Part shown: positions 43,578 to 51,519 of the stretch, piece after piece
Position numbering within the stretch: position 1 is the first letter of the stretch
Layout: every line of letters begins with the position of its first letter
From: Gammaproteobacteria bacterium
GTDB taxonomy: Bacteria; Pseudomonadota; Gammaproteobacteria; HK1
Reading direction: 5' to 3'
Length of the DNA: 64,000 bases
Assembly: GCA_021773795.1 (NCBI GenBank)
Contig: JAJFJT010000027.1
Location: forward strand, 54,133-118,132
Position numbers and translations under genes: made by a program
Notes under the pieces: model-generated
What the model was told of the DNA's origin: nothing
Seen by the model: only the letters and a program-made list of their open reading frames with translations
The model's database searches: none

Positions 43578-44702
43578 TCAGCGGCAAATGCGTCGCAGCT
43601 CGTCGCCATAAAGTGCTATGCGCTTCTTCCCCAACTGCGGCACATCCTCCAGCTTACCAGCACCTTTAGACTGCAGGGTCGCCAGAGCGCGGGCGGGAAG
43701 CACAACCTGTAGTGGCACATCGCGACTTTCCGCCTCCTTGCGGCGCCACTTTTTCAGGCGCTCACCACGGGCCCTTTCCGCAGGACTTTGCTGTGGCATC
43801 GTCGGCACTACCGGCATCGCAGGCGGATTTTCACGCGCCTGTTGCAGGGTGGAGAGCAGGCTGTCGGCGAAGCGACTCAGGCGACCACCCACTCCCAGCC
43901 GCCGGAGTTCATTCGAGCTTGTAGGATTCACCTGAATCAGCTTCACCATGGCACGATCGTTAAACAATCGGCCCGGTGGAAAGTCCAGCTCGCGGGCGCA
44001 TTCATCCCGCCATTTATAGACGGCGAAAAGACGACGTTGGCCGTCACTATCCAAGGCACGCATGCCCTTTACCCGATACACCTTCTCCGCCTGGAATCCA
44101 CCCATATGAACGGGAGATTCCATTACCGCAGTGTTGGCTACATCAAGCTCATCGGCCAGATCAGCCGTGGCAATCTCGGCTTCAAGTTGTTCCACTACCT
44201 GAGGCAGGTACACCACGTCATCCAGAGCATAACCCAGGGCATCTTTAGCCAGCGGCCGGGTCGCCCAGTTGTACTGGGAATGCGCCTTGGGCAGCGTTAC
44301 CCCGCACACGGTCTCCACCACGCTGCCATAACCGGAACGCGGCCAATTGAGGAAGCTGGCGGCCTGCTGGCTGTCGAAAACCCCTTGCAGAGAGATATCA
44401 AATTCCCGCTTAAAGCACGCCACATCGTATTCCCCACCATGAAGGTAGCAGCGTTTGCCAGGGTCCTCCAACACACCCTTGAGCGGTGCGAGAAAGCTTT
44501 TCGGGTCATCGTTAACCAGCGGGTCGATGACGAACAACCGCCCTTCCACATTCAATTGCACCAGGCAAACCCGCTCCTGATACACGAACATGGAATTGGA
44601 CTCACTATCGAGAGCGACCCAGCTGGCCGCCTCCATGGCAGCGGCGACGGCAGCGATGCCGTCGGCATCATCAACCCATAGAAAATCGGCTAGATCGGAC
44701 AT
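43578..44702 (-). CDS. rnd: Ribonuclease D
   Basis: A 374-residue 3'-5' exoribonuclease for tRNA processing. The DEDD exonuclease domain has WVALDSESNSM (Asp/Glu), LHGGEYDVACFK and YALDDVVYLPQVVEQL. An HRDC domain (residues about 210-290, LFAVYKWRDECARELDFPPG) follows, then a basic tail. ATG 44702 is chosen over the preceding TTG. The gene is followed in the same direction by the ICMT-like gene. Confidence 0.93.
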   Translation of the reverse strand: MSDLADFLWVDDADGIAAVAAAMEAASWVALDSESNSMFVYQERVCLVQLNVEGRLFVIDPLVNDDPKSFLAPLKGVLEDPGKRCYLHGGEYDVACFKREFDISLQGVFDSQQAASFLNWPRSGYGSVVETVCGVTLPKAHSQYNWATRPLAKDALGYALDDVVYLPQVVEQLEAEIATADLADELDVANTAVMESPVHMGGFQAEKVYRVKGMRALDSDGQRRLFAVYKWRDECARELDFPPGRLFNDRAMVKLIQVNPTSSNELRRLGVGGRLSRFADSLLSTLQQARENPPAMPVVPTMPQQSPAERARGERLKKWRRKEAESRDVPLQVVLPARALATLQSKGAGKLEDVPQLGKKRIALYGDELRRICR

Positions 44703-44763
44703 CAATATTTACTCTCGGAGGTATGGTTATAGCTATGGGGACGACGAGGAGTCTTTAGGATTC

Positions 44764-44927
44764 AGGGACCCTCTGATTTATTCTGAGCGAAGTAGATTGT
44801 GATTCAAAAATTTTAACTTTGAGGCGCTGATCGTACGTAATAGTCAATCTATTGCGAAGAGCGGCAACAATAAAGATGGACATTTTGGACGCAAGATACG
44901 AGTTCACGAATAGATCAGAGGTTCCTT
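44764..44927. repeat. About 160-bp palindromic element, copy A
   Basis: The ends AGGGACCCTCTGATTTATTC and GAATAGATCAGAGGTTCCTT are imperfect inverted repeats. The interior (GAGCGAAGTAGATTGTGATTC, CTATTGCGAAGAGCGGCAAC, GCAAGATACGAGTTCACGAA) is almost the same as at 54343-54504. Its right end touches the yaaA stop codon. Confidence 0.85.
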
Positions 44928-45702
44928 AGGTCGCTTGGTCGCGCAGGAATACCCAATCATTACCCTGTGACTGCTCCTCGGAATAATGGTAGCCAAGGCC
45001 ATCGAAATTCCTCAATGCCTTCAAGGTGTTGACCCGATTTTTCACCATATATCTCACCATGGCGCCACGGGCTTTTTTGGCATAGAAACTGATGAGCTTG
45101 TAGCGCCCGTTCTTCAGGTCCTTGAAGGCCGGGGTAATAACGCGCCCGTCAACGGCATCCAGTTTGAGCGCCTGGCTATATTCCTTTGACGCCAGATTGA
45201 CCAGCACACGAGCGCGTTGTCCATCGAGAGCGGTATTGATTGACGCTGTCAGCTTGTCGCCCCAGAACTGATAAAGATTTTTTCCTGCTGATGTTTCCAG
45301 CGCTGTACCCATCTCAAGGCGATAAGGCTGGATCAGGTCCAGCGGCCGCAGTACGCCATACAATCCGGACAGAATACGCAGGTGCTTTTGGGCCCAGTTG
45401 AGGTCCCGTTGGTCCAGAGTCTCCGCCTCCAAACCCAGATACACGTCGCCCTTGAAAGCCAGCATGGCCTGTTTGGCGTTTGAGGCATTAAATGGCAATT
45501 TCCAATCAGCATATCGCTGGAAATTCAGCTCACCCAACTTGCTACTGATCTTCATTAGCGCCGATATTTCAGGGGCGGATAGTTGTCGCAGCACCTCAAT
45601 CAGCCGATTGGAGTGCTGCAAAAAATCTCCGGTAGAATGTTTCTTACATTGGGGTGGAGTTTCGAAGTCCAGGGTCTTGGCGGGTGAGATGATGGCAAGC
45701 AT
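44926..45702 (-). CDS. yaaA: YaaA peroxide-stress protein
   Basis: A 258-residue UPF0246/YaaA protein, starting MLAIISPAKTLDFETPPQCK. Other conserved parts are FKGDVYLGLEAETL, LSGLYGVLRPLDLIQPYRLE and VNLASKEYSQALKLD. YaaA lowers free iron and limits oxidative damage during H2O2 stress and binds DNA. The stop codon lies at the edge of a palindromic repeat. Complete and of usual length. Confidence 0.95.
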   Translation of the reverse strand: MLAIISPAKTLDFETPPQCKKHSTGDFLQHSNRLIEVLRQLSAPEISALMKISSKLGELNFQRYADWKLPFNASNAKQAMLAFKGDVYLGLEAETLDQRDLNWAQKHLRILSGLYGVLRPLDLIQPYRLEMGTALETSAGKNLYQFWGDKLTASINTALDGQRARVLVNLASKEYSQALKLDAVDGRVITPAFKDLKNGRYKLISFYAKKARGAMVRYMVKNRVNTLKALRNFDGLGYHYSEEQSQGNDWVFLRDQAT

Positions 45703-45755
45703 ATCGAAGTACTTCGCTTTAAACGGATTGAAGTGATGCAGGCACTGGCATTTCG

Positions 45756-45992
45756 CTAGCGACTTTCCAGAATTCGCAGCAGCGCCTGCGCCTGTTCAGC
45801 GGCGTCAAGCCCAAGGTTGGTGAGCAATCCACCATCCACCTGAGTCACCAGGCCCTTTTGGTGCAAACGCTCGGCAGCGGCAACTGCGTGGGCTCCCGCC
45901 GTCTTGTGCACCTTTATTCCGGCCTGGGTGGTATCCAGATTGTAGAGGGCGAGAATTTCAACTTCTTCAAATAATTCCTGGGTATAGGGCAT
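45756..45992 (-). CDS. TIGR02647 family protein
   Basis: A 78-residue protein. MPYTQELFEEVEILALYNLD, TTQAGIKVHKTA and GLVTQVDGGLLTNLGLDAAE match the small gammaproteobacterial TIGR02647 family of unknown function. It looks like a short winged-helix-type fold. Single gene between yaaA and the YoeB toxin gene. Confidence 0.82.
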   Translation of the reverse strand: MPYTQELFEEVEILALYNLDTTQAGIKVHKTAGAHAVAAAERLHQKGLVTQVDGGLLTNLGLDAAEQAQALLRILESR

Positions 45993-46037
45993 GTGTATTC
46001 CTGAGACGTGTGAGTATGAACCGGTCAGCAGATCACC

Positions 46038-46304
46038 TTACTCATAGTGAGTCCACAACCGAACCACCTTGACGACCTTTTCAGCTTTACAGACCTGATA
46101 AACCAGCCGATGTTGAATATTGATTCTTCGTGAGAATGCCCCAGACAAATCGCCTACTAACTTTTCATAAGCTGGCGGATTCTGAAACGGTTTTTTCTCA
46201 AGCAGTGAGAGTAATTTTTGTGCCCTGGGTTTCAGGCCTGATGCAGATAACTTTTTTGCATCCTTTTGCGCCTGTTTCGTAAAAACCAGCGTCCAGTTCA
46301 CCAA
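46038..46304 (-). CDS. YoeB/Txe-family toxin
   Basis: An 88-residue RelE-fold endoribonuclease that cleaves mRNA in the ribosome. VNWTLVFTKQAQKDAKKL is the N-terminus, and the active C-terminal segment is RRINIQHRLVYQV ... VKVVRLWTHYE, with the Glu/Arg/His/Tyr set in the places usual for Txe/YoeB. It overlaps its antitoxin gene by seven bases. Complete. Confidence 0.92.
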   Translation of the reverse strand: MVNWTLVFTKQAQKDAKKLSASGLKPRAQKLLSLLEKKPFQNPPAYEKLVGDLSGAFSRRINIQHRLVYQVCKAEKVVKVVRLWTHYE

Positions 46305-46540
46305 TCAAGTTCCTTAGAACATTCTGAAACAGTCTGCTCCAGGCCTTCCTTGATCGATTCGCGCATACCGGGCACTGACAACAGGTGAAGAGTTTCAGAA
46401 ATAGCCGTCCAGTCACCTTCAGACAGCAGCACCGCATTCCCTCTTTTCCCGGTAATGATAATAGGCTCGTGCGTTCTCTCAGCCTCATCAATCAGGCTGT
46501 ACAGTTTTGAGCGTGCCTCTGTCGCGTTGAGAATAGTCAC
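46298..46540 (-). CDS. Phd/YefM-type antitoxin
   Basis: An 80-residue antitoxin. MTILNATEARSKLYSLIDEA is the DNA-binding N-terminus, with the family strand PIIITGKRGNAVLLSEGDW. The tail SVPGMRESIKEGLEQ is the toxin-neutralising region also seen in YefM partners of YoeB. First gene of the pair; an inverted repeat AGCGTACG...CGTACGCT lies 21 bases upstream. Confidence 0.92.
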   Translation of the reverse strand: MTILNATEARSKLYSLIDEAERTHEPIIITGKRGNAVLLSEGDWTAISETLHLLSVPGMRESIKEGLEQTVSECSKELDW

Positions 46541-46561
46541 CTTGTCTTACCTCCAAAGCAA

Positions 46562-46583
46562 AGCGTACGCCTCCACGTACGCT
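46562..46583. promoter_or_regulatory. Inverted repeat before the YefM/YoeB operon
   Basis: AGCGTACG and CGTACGCT pair around CCTCCA. It is placed between the dehydratase stop and the antitoxin start and could be the toxin-antitoxin operator or a terminator for the upstream gene; no T-run follows directly. Confidence 0.45.
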
Positions 46584-46593
46584 ATCGCAAGGT

Positions 46594-47538
46594 TTAGGGA
46601 CTAAGGATGTGGCTCATCATCGCGGCATCGATATTCCCGCCACTGAGAATGACGCCAACCTTATCCGCGGGTTTTACGGCACCACTTAACAAGGCAGCAA
46701 GCCCCAGCGCCCCGGAGGGTTCAACCACCAACTTCATGCGATAAAACAGAAAGCGTACCGCTTCCATAATGGCCAGCTCCGATACCGTCTCCATCGCAGC
46801 CACGTATTTCAGTACCAGCGGGAAGGTGATTTCGCCCAGAGAGGGCGTCCGCACACCGTCAGCAATAGTGGGTGGATTGTGGACCTGGTGCAGTACTCCG
46901 CTGCGAAATGATTTCGTGGCATCGTCGGCACATTCAGGCTCGATGCCAATCACCTGGCAGTTGGAAGACAGCGCCCGGGCGGAGATAGCTGAACCGCTTA
47001 ACAGCCCGCCACCACCACAGGGCACCAGCAGGCTGTCAAGCTCACCGAGCTCTTCAAACATTTCCAGCGCCGCCGTCCCCTGGCCTGCAATAACGTCCTC
47101 GTGATCATAGGGAGGAATCAGCGTATGGCCATTGGCAGCCTGGAGATCTTCTGCAATGGCCTCACGACTGGATGTTTGTGGATCGTATTCGATGATCGTC
47201 GCCCCGTATCCCGCGGTCGCCTTGCGCTTTATCTCCGGCGCATTATTCGGCATCACGATGGTCGTCTGCACCTGAAGCAGTTGCCCCACCAGCGCCACTG
47301 CCTGTGCATGGTTACCGGAGGAATAGGTGATCACACCCCGCGCCTTTGCAGTATCCGATAACCGGGAGATGCTGTTAAAGGCCCCGCGAAACTTGAAGGC
47401 CCCGACTCGCTGAAAATTCTCGCATTTGAAAAACACCTCTGCACCCAGCATGCGGTTCAGTGTCCGGGAGGTCATTATCGGTGTGCGGTTGGCGTGGCCC
47501 TTTAACCGATCTTTGGCCACGAGAATTTGTTTAAACAT
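46594..47538 (-). CDS. Threonine/serine dehydratase, PLP-dependent
   Basis: A 314-residue fold-type II enzyme. The PLP lysine is in VGAFKFRGAFNSI, ITYSSGNHAQAVALV is the Ser/Asn loop, and LVPCGGGGLLSGSAI binds the cofactor phosphate. It lacks the C-terminal ACT-like regulatory domain of biosynthetic IlvA, resembling catabolic TdcB/serine racemase-type enzymes. It deaminates threonine to 2-oxobutyrate or serine to pyruvate. Serine deaminase sdaA is the next gene upstream in the same direction, separated by a composite repeat. Confidence 0.9.
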   Translation of the reverse strand: MFKQILVAKDRLKGHANRTPIMTSRTLNRMLGAEVFFKCENFQRVGAFKFRGAFNSISRLSDTAKARGVITYSSGNHAQAVALVGQLLQVQTTIVMPNNAPEIKRKATAGYGATIIEYDPQTSSREAIAEDLQAANGHTLIPPYDHEDVIAGQGTAALEMFEELGELDSLLVPCGGGGLLSGSAISARALSSNCQVIGIEPECADDATKSFRSGVLHQVHNPPTIADGVRTPSLGEITFPLVLKYVAAMETVSELAIMEAVRFLFYRMKLVVEPSGALGLAALLSGAVKPADKVGVILSGGNIDAAMMSHILSP

Positions 47539-47566
47539 AAATCACTGTTTTCCCATTAACTAAAAT

Positions 47567-47761
47567 CCGTCATACCGGGCTTGAACCGGTATCCAGTGGG
47601 CGATTGTAAAAGAATCTGGATTCCGGGGGCCGCTCCCGAACATTTTGTACAGGGATGTACTTATGCCGCGAGGGCATGGATGCCCAGGAGCGGCTCTTGT
47701 GCTTCGCGTCATAAGGCCATCCTTAGCCAAATCAGCAAAAAACGCTGTCCAGAATGACGGG
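47567..47761. repeat. Composite dispersed repeat, copy 2 (full length)
   Basis: Begins CCGTCATACCGGGCTTGAAC and ends TGTCCAGAATGACGGG, so the ends are inverted. The core has ATTTTGTACAGGGATGTACT, TATGCCGCGAGGGCATGG and GCCATCCTTAGCCAAATCAG. Its end segment AGCAAAAAACGCTGTCCAG matches that of the copy at 56555-56693. Confidence 0.8.
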
Positions 47762-47833
47762 ACCCTTTTCTAATGGAGCGGCAGTGAACATTAATGCTAG
47801 GCATCAGGCCCCGCCTCCCACAGCGCACTACCA

Positions 47834-49213
47834 TCAACATTCCGTAATACTCACCGCAAGCCCACCCAATGAGGTTTCTTTATACTTAGCGGACATTTCC
47901 ATACCGGTTTGTTTCATCGCGGCGATACAGTTATCCAGCGAAATGTAGTGCTGCCCACTGCCACGTATCGCAAGGGACGCCGCAGAATATGCCTTGATGG
48001 CACCAAAAGCATTGCGCTCAATACATGGGATCTGAACCAGACCTTTAACCGGGTCACAGGTCATTCCCAAGTGATGTTCAAGGGCAATTTCTGCGGCGTT
48101 TTCTGTTTGTTGGGGGGTGCCACCGCGTACCGCGCACAAGCCGGCCGCTGCCATTGCAGCGGCGGAACCCACCTCACCCTGACATCCCACCTCCGCACCG
48201 GAAATCGAGCTGCGATGTTTGATGATTCCACCGATGGCGCTGGCGGTCAGCAGAAACTCCCGGACTTGCTCGATCGTTCCGCCTTCGTGGATAACCAGGT
48301 AATAGAGGACCGCCGGTATCACGCCAGCAGCGCCGTTGGTGGGCGCAGTTACCACCATATGTCCCGCTGCGTTTTCTTCATTGACGGCGATGGCATAGGC
48401 ACACAGCCAGTCATTGAGATTGGCGTCCTCCGGGGAAGCCAGAAGCTGCTCGTGCAACCCCTTTGCGCGCCGAGTGATTTCCAGCCCTCCAGACAAGATG
48501 CCTTCGGCACCCAGGCCCTGATCGACACAACGCCGCATGGATTGCCAGATAAGATCAAGGCCCTGGTTCAGGGCATCATCGGATAGATATTCCAGTTCAT
48601 TTTTCCGTTTCATTGCCGCAATAGACAAGCCACTATCACCGGCCATCTCCAGCATCGAGTTCGCTGAATCAAATCCATAGGGACATGAAACAGCGGATGC
48701 CATCTTGAGTGGTGCAACCAATTGGCCGATTTCGGCTTGTGTACTAATAAATCCGCCACCGATGGAGAAATAGGTTTCAGACAGCAAAACCTCCCGGGAT
48801 TCTCCAAGCAGCTCAAAGACCATCCCATTAGGATGTTCTGGGAGCGATACACCCCGATCAAAGGCGATATCCTCCGGGGGAGAAAACCGAATGCTTTGGG
48901 CTTCACCCACGGTCAGGGAGCACTCATCCCAGACTCGCTTGATTACCGCATCTACTTCCAGTCCGGCAACATCGACCGGCTTATAACCATGGAGTCCCAA
49001 GGCCACTGCGCGGTCGGTAGCGTGGCCCTTGCCGGTAAAAGCCAAAGAGCCTTTGAGGGTGCAACGGATAGAAAGAGCGGGGGTGTCGCGATGCGTGGAG
49101 AGATGTTTTGCGATCAGATCAAGAAATGTCCTCGCCGCCACCATGGGGCCCATGGTGTGGGAACTCGAAGGGCCTATCCCTATTTTGAAAAGCTCCAGTG
49201 CGCTGATAAACAT
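47834..49213 (-). CDS. sdaA: L-serine ammonia-lyase, iron-sulfur type
   Basis: A 459-residue single-chain serine deaminase. The N-terminal beta domain starts [20 protein letters not shown]. The alpha domain has [40 protein letters not shown] and the C-terminal [20 protein letters not shown]; these cysteines hold the catalytic 4Fe-4S cluster. It converts serine to pyruvate and ammonia. It is oxygen-sensitive, in keeping with the anaerobic character of other genes here. The 525-base gap upstream separates it from the cassette array. Confidence 0.96.
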   Translation of the reverse strand: MFISALELFKIGIGPSSSHTMGPMVAARTFLDLIAKHLSTHRDTPALSIRCTLKGSLAFTGKGHATDRAVALGLHGYKPVDVAGLEVDAVIKRVWDECSLTVGEAQSIRFSPPEDIAFDRGVSLPEHPNGMVFELLGESREVLLSETYFSIGGGFISTQAEIGQLVAPLKMASAVSCPYGFDSANSMLEMAGDSGLSIAAMKRKNELEYLSDDALNQGLDLIWQSMRRCVDQGLGAEGILSGGLEITRRAKGLHEQLLASPEDANLNDWLCAYAIAVNEENAAGHMVVTAPTNGAAGVIPAVLYYLVIHEGGTIEQVREFLLTASAIGGIIKHRSSISGAEVGCQGEVGSAAAMAAAGLCAVRGGTPQQTENAAEIALEHHLGMTCDPVKGLVQIPCIERNAFGAIKAYSAASLAIRGSGQHYISLDNCIAAMKQTGMEMSAKYKETSLGGLAVSITEC

Positions 49214-49712
49214 CAGGGAACCTCATTGGCCAGCCGACGAAAATCTCTTTTCCAGTATCGCACCAACATAATACATCGTCTCCATCCTCATCTGCCCAGC
49301 TAGGTATTACGGTGAATGCACCCCGCAAGACAGCCTTCAGGATATAGACTAGGCTATCTGTTATCTCACCAACGGTCTCACGGAATGAACCGCTCATGAT
49401 ATCCACTTTGCATCGCCCTACCTCGTGGCAAGCACTACTGGTGCCGTTTCCAGCTGATCGAATGCCATCCACCATCAACGATGGTACGGGCTTGGCTATG
49501 TCAATCGGATTATGTGGAAAGATGGCGACATAATCCGGGAGAGACAAAAATACCGATCACCGAAAAATATGGAAGGCAGGTTATAACATGATGATAAATA
49601 GAAGGAAGTATGGTTATGGAGAAAAGCATGGACCCTAGGAACGTATGCGCCGCCCGGTTTATTGCCGAATCGGCATTAATCATTATACGAGCCAGCTTTC
49701 CACATAAATCCT
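49214..49712. other. Gene-poor gap left of the cassette array
   Basis: No gene can be supported. A leftward open frame at 49119-49547 overlaps sdaA and has no recognisable family. There is an imperfect inverted repeat TTGCCGAATCGGCA near 49660-49674 and a hairpin CACATAA...TTATGTG at 49701-49720 ending at the first cassette boundary. This is where an integron integrase would be expected, but none is visible. Confidence 0.4.
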
Positions 49713-49719
49713 GTTATGT
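49713..49719 (+). other. Left boundary of the integron cassette array
   Basis: GTTATGT is a near match to the GTTRRRY integron core site. Its extension GTTATGTGC is the exact reverse complement of GCACATAAC at the R'' end of the next attC (50193-50201). A cassette's first bases are expected to complement its own R'' box, so cassette 1 runs from here to 50281. Confidence 0.7.
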
Positions 49720-49738
49720 GCAATAAGGAGAAAGAAAA

Positions 49739-50200
49739 ATGATAAATATTGGAAGCAATAAATTTGAGAATGTTGCCTTTCCATTGGCATTCGATAATCG
49801 ATATTTTATGTTGGAGTCTGCTGCTGGTTCAGATGTTTGGACTGTCTTTACAGTGCAAGATGGTAAGCCCATCATTGAAATCTTAAAGAACAAACCACAG
49901 GTCAACGACCTATCAAAGGCAGAAACCAACCCTACTGGTATAGTCACTGTTTCTGATCCAAAAACTGGTGCGTTCCTCTATAAGTTGCGCCCAGGGAATA
50001 AAAACAGCTCAATATTCGGCCGTATAAACGGAGAAGAAACTGAAATTAAAATAACAGATCGAGAAATACGTATTGGTACCAACACATTCCAAAACAACCT
50101 TGTATCTGGTTTTGCAGTTGGAATAATAGTTGACGGCAATGGTGTCATAGGGATGGGTGCTGGTCTACCTCCTGAACTTCAGAGTATATTCAGCACATAA
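49739..50200 (+). CDS. Hypothetical cassette-1 protein
   Basis: I do not recognise this 153-residue protein. It is mostly predicted beta: DNRYFMLESAAGSDVWTVFT, NPTGIVTVSDPKTGAFLYKL, TEIKITDREIRIGTN. A glycine-rich, hydrophobic C-terminus (GFAVGIIVDGNGVIGMGAGL) might be a short membrane-interacting part. An AAGGAG site precedes ATG 49739. Base composition is visibly more AT-rich than neighbours. The TAA stop lies inside the attC R'' box, a usual feature of cassette genes. Role unknown. Confidence 0.75.
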   Translation: MINIGSNKFENVAFPLAFDNRYFMLESAAGSDVWTVFTVQDGKPIIEILKNKPQVNDLSKAETNPTGIVTVSDPKTGAFLYKLRPGNKNSSIFGRINGEETEIKITDREIRIGTNTFQNNLVSGFAVGIIVDGNGVIGMGAGLPPELQSIFST

Positions 50201-50287
50201 CAAGCGCATCAACTTTGACCGGTTTTACACGCCGCGCCACTTCGTTTTGCTCTGTGTAAAACCGTCAAGTTATGCGAAACGTTAGAT
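50195..50287 (+). other. attC recombination site 1
   Basis: R'' is ACATAAC and R' is GTTAGAT (a perfect GTTRRRY). The arms CGCATCAACTTTGACCGGTTT and, reversed, CGCATAACTTGACGGTTTT pair closely with a few bulged bases, then TACAC pairs with GTGTA around a central loop (GCCGCGCCACTTCGTTTTGC). This bulged long hairpin is the single-strand structure read by integron integrase. Confidence 0.85.
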
Positions 50288-50298
50288 TGAAAAGTGTA

Positions 50299-50523
50299 AT
50301 GAGAGTCACGCTAACAATCGCAACGCTAATCACATATTTGTTGTTAATTTTGTGGATGCTAATTCCAAACTATGCGCCAAAAACAAAGGAAGGCTTTATT
50401 CGTGACGAATATTATTCAATCTTTAATTTGTCAACTTACTCTGCCGCCCTTATGAGTGCATTGGTTGTTGTGTATATTCTTTATGCAGGATTTAGCAAAT
50501 CGGTGCCAAAGGAAAAAAGATGA
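50299..50523 (+). CDS. Hypothetical two-helix membrane protein, cassette 2
   Basis: A 74-residue protein with two membrane helices: TIATLITYLLLILWMLIP and SAALMSALVVVYILYAGF, joined by a loop with RDEYYS. The frame extends upstream to 50272, but that codon lies in attC and outside the cassette, so ATG 50299 is the sensible start. It ends in TGA overlapping the next small ORF by four bases (ATGA). No family recognised. Confidence 0.6.
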   Translation: MRVTLTIATLITYLLLILWMLIPNYAPKTKEGFIRDEYYSIFNLSTYSAALMSALVVVYILYAGFSKSVPKEKR

Positions 50524-50633
50524 TATGGAGCTGTTTAATATTCTTTGGCAATATATTTGTAATGCCGTTCTTCTGGCATTCGTATATATACAAGCAAAAG
50601 CGATCTAACCAGAGACTCAAGAACGACGCGTAA
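50520..50633 (+). CDS. Hypothetical 37-residue one-helix protein, cassette 2
   Basis: A small frame starting in the ATGA overlap with the previous gene. It has one hydrophobic segment (CLIFFGNIFVMPFFW) and then a basic tail (YIYKQKRSNQRLKN) that runs into attC site 2, where the stop TAA lies. The coupling and the stop inside the attC support a real translated gene, though at this size proof is lacking. Positive-inside rule suggests cytoplasmic C-terminus. Confidence 0.45.
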   Translation: MIWSCLIFFGNIFVMPFFWHSYIYKQKRSNQRLKNDA

Positions 50634-50663
50634 AAAGCGCGCGTCTTAGCCAAACCGTTAATG
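50603..50663 (+). other. attC recombination site 2
   Basis: R'' ATCTAAC is the exact reverse complement of GTTAGAT at the start of cassette 2 (50281-50287), as required. R' is GTTAATG (GTTRRRY with deviations). Inner arms ACGACGCG and CGCGCGTC pair around TAAAAAG. It is shorter than site 1 at 61 bases. Confidence 0.75.
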
Positions 50664-50680
50664 CGCAAAGAAACTAGTGT

Positions 50681-51151
50681 ATGAAAACAACAAATATAGC
50701 TCTATTAATGTTTTTCGGTTTGGTAAGCATTGTTGTTTTGTATGCACTATTGCTTGTGTATATTACTTGGCCAATACAAGAATTTAGCATCGATAAGGCC
50801 GGTGTTTTTGGGGATAGTTTTGGAATACTAACATCCTTATTTTCTGGTCTAGCTTTTGCAGCACTAATCGTAACTATTTTACTTCAGAAAAAAGAGCTTA
50901 GTTACCAGCGAGAGGAATTAAAGTTGCAGCGAGAGGAGATAGCCAGAAATCGTAAAGAATTGGCAAGAACTGCCTCAGCTCAGGAAAAAAGTGAGGAATG
51001 GTTTGCATTGCAAGCGCGCATGATGACGTTATCGGCAGTTACATCTGTGATTGAATTGAGGCGCAACGCTGGCCATGGTTTTGATCGCAAACTAATGGAT
51101 CAACATTATGAGGAGTTAGTTGCGCTCCTCGAAAAAACCAAGGGCATTTAA
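50681..51151 (+). CDS. Two-helix coiled-coil protein, cassette 3
   Basis: A 156-residue protein. Two membrane helices (residues about 7-29, ALLMFFGLVSIVVLYALLLV, and 45-68, FGILTSLFSGLAFAALIVTI) are followed by a long coiled coil rich in Glu/Arg/Gln (QREELKLQREEIARNRKELA). Two-helix plus coiled-coil proteins of this outline occur among poorly characterised bacterial defence and stress proteins, but I cannot name a family. Immediately followed, without a gap, by another small gene. Confidence 0.65.
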   Translation: MKTTNIALLMFFGLVSIVVLYALLLVYITWPIQEFSIDKAGVFGDSFGILTSLFSGLAFAALIVTILLQKKELSYQREELKLQREEIARNRKELARTASAQEKSEEWFALQARMMTLSAVTSVIELRRNAGHGFDRKLMDQHYEELVALLEKTKGI

Positions 51152-51406
51152 ATGACTGAAAATATAAACCAGTACAAATGGATAGCTGCCAAAGCTTTAG
51201 GTTTTACTAATTCTATTGCAAATTTATCTCGTGAAGAGCGATCATCAGCGCCTACTGGAATTTATGGAAGAGATTATAATTCACTATTAGAGCAAACAAA
51301 AAATCATTGCGCGGAATTAACAGACTTATTGCCTCCTCCTGTAACTTTTTATAACAATAATGAATATTGCACTCAAAACTTCAGAATCAATAGTGAGAAT
51401 CAATAG
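51152..51406 (+). CDS. Hypothetical soluble protein, cassette 3
   Basis: An 84-residue protein whose ATG directly follows the TAA of the coiled-coil gene, so the two are translationally coupled. It is polar, with TNSIANLSREERSSAPTGIY and a proline patch TDLLPPPVTF, and contains no obvious motif. It ends where AT-rich sequence ends and a dispersed repeat (GGGTCAGACTCGATTG) begins; its own attC is missing, so the cassette or this gene may be truncated at the 3' side. Confidence 0.55.
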   Translation: MTENINQYKWIAAKALGFTNSIANLSREERSSAPTGIYGRDYNSLLEQTKNHCAELTDLLPPPVTFYNNNEYCTQNFRINSENQ

Positions 51407-51427
51407 GGTCAGACTCGATTGATTTTC
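51406..51427. repeat. Short dispersed repeat at the array's right edge
   Basis: GGGTCAGACTCGATTGATT is the reverse complement, with one change, of 6249-6267. It marks where the cassette DNA stops and normal chromosomal DNA resumes. Confidence 0.5.
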
Positions 51428-51519
51428 CAAGTATCCGCAACTTGCCTTGGCAAGAAACCGTGGTCCGTTCCCGATTCCCCAGAAATCAACCAGAGTTGAT
51501 TGAAAGTCTTATTAAAACC

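Noticed and set aside
49119..49547. Leftward open frame before sdaA as a gene
   Set aside because: It overlaps the sdaA start, shows no known motif and no good ribosome site. I treat it as chance.
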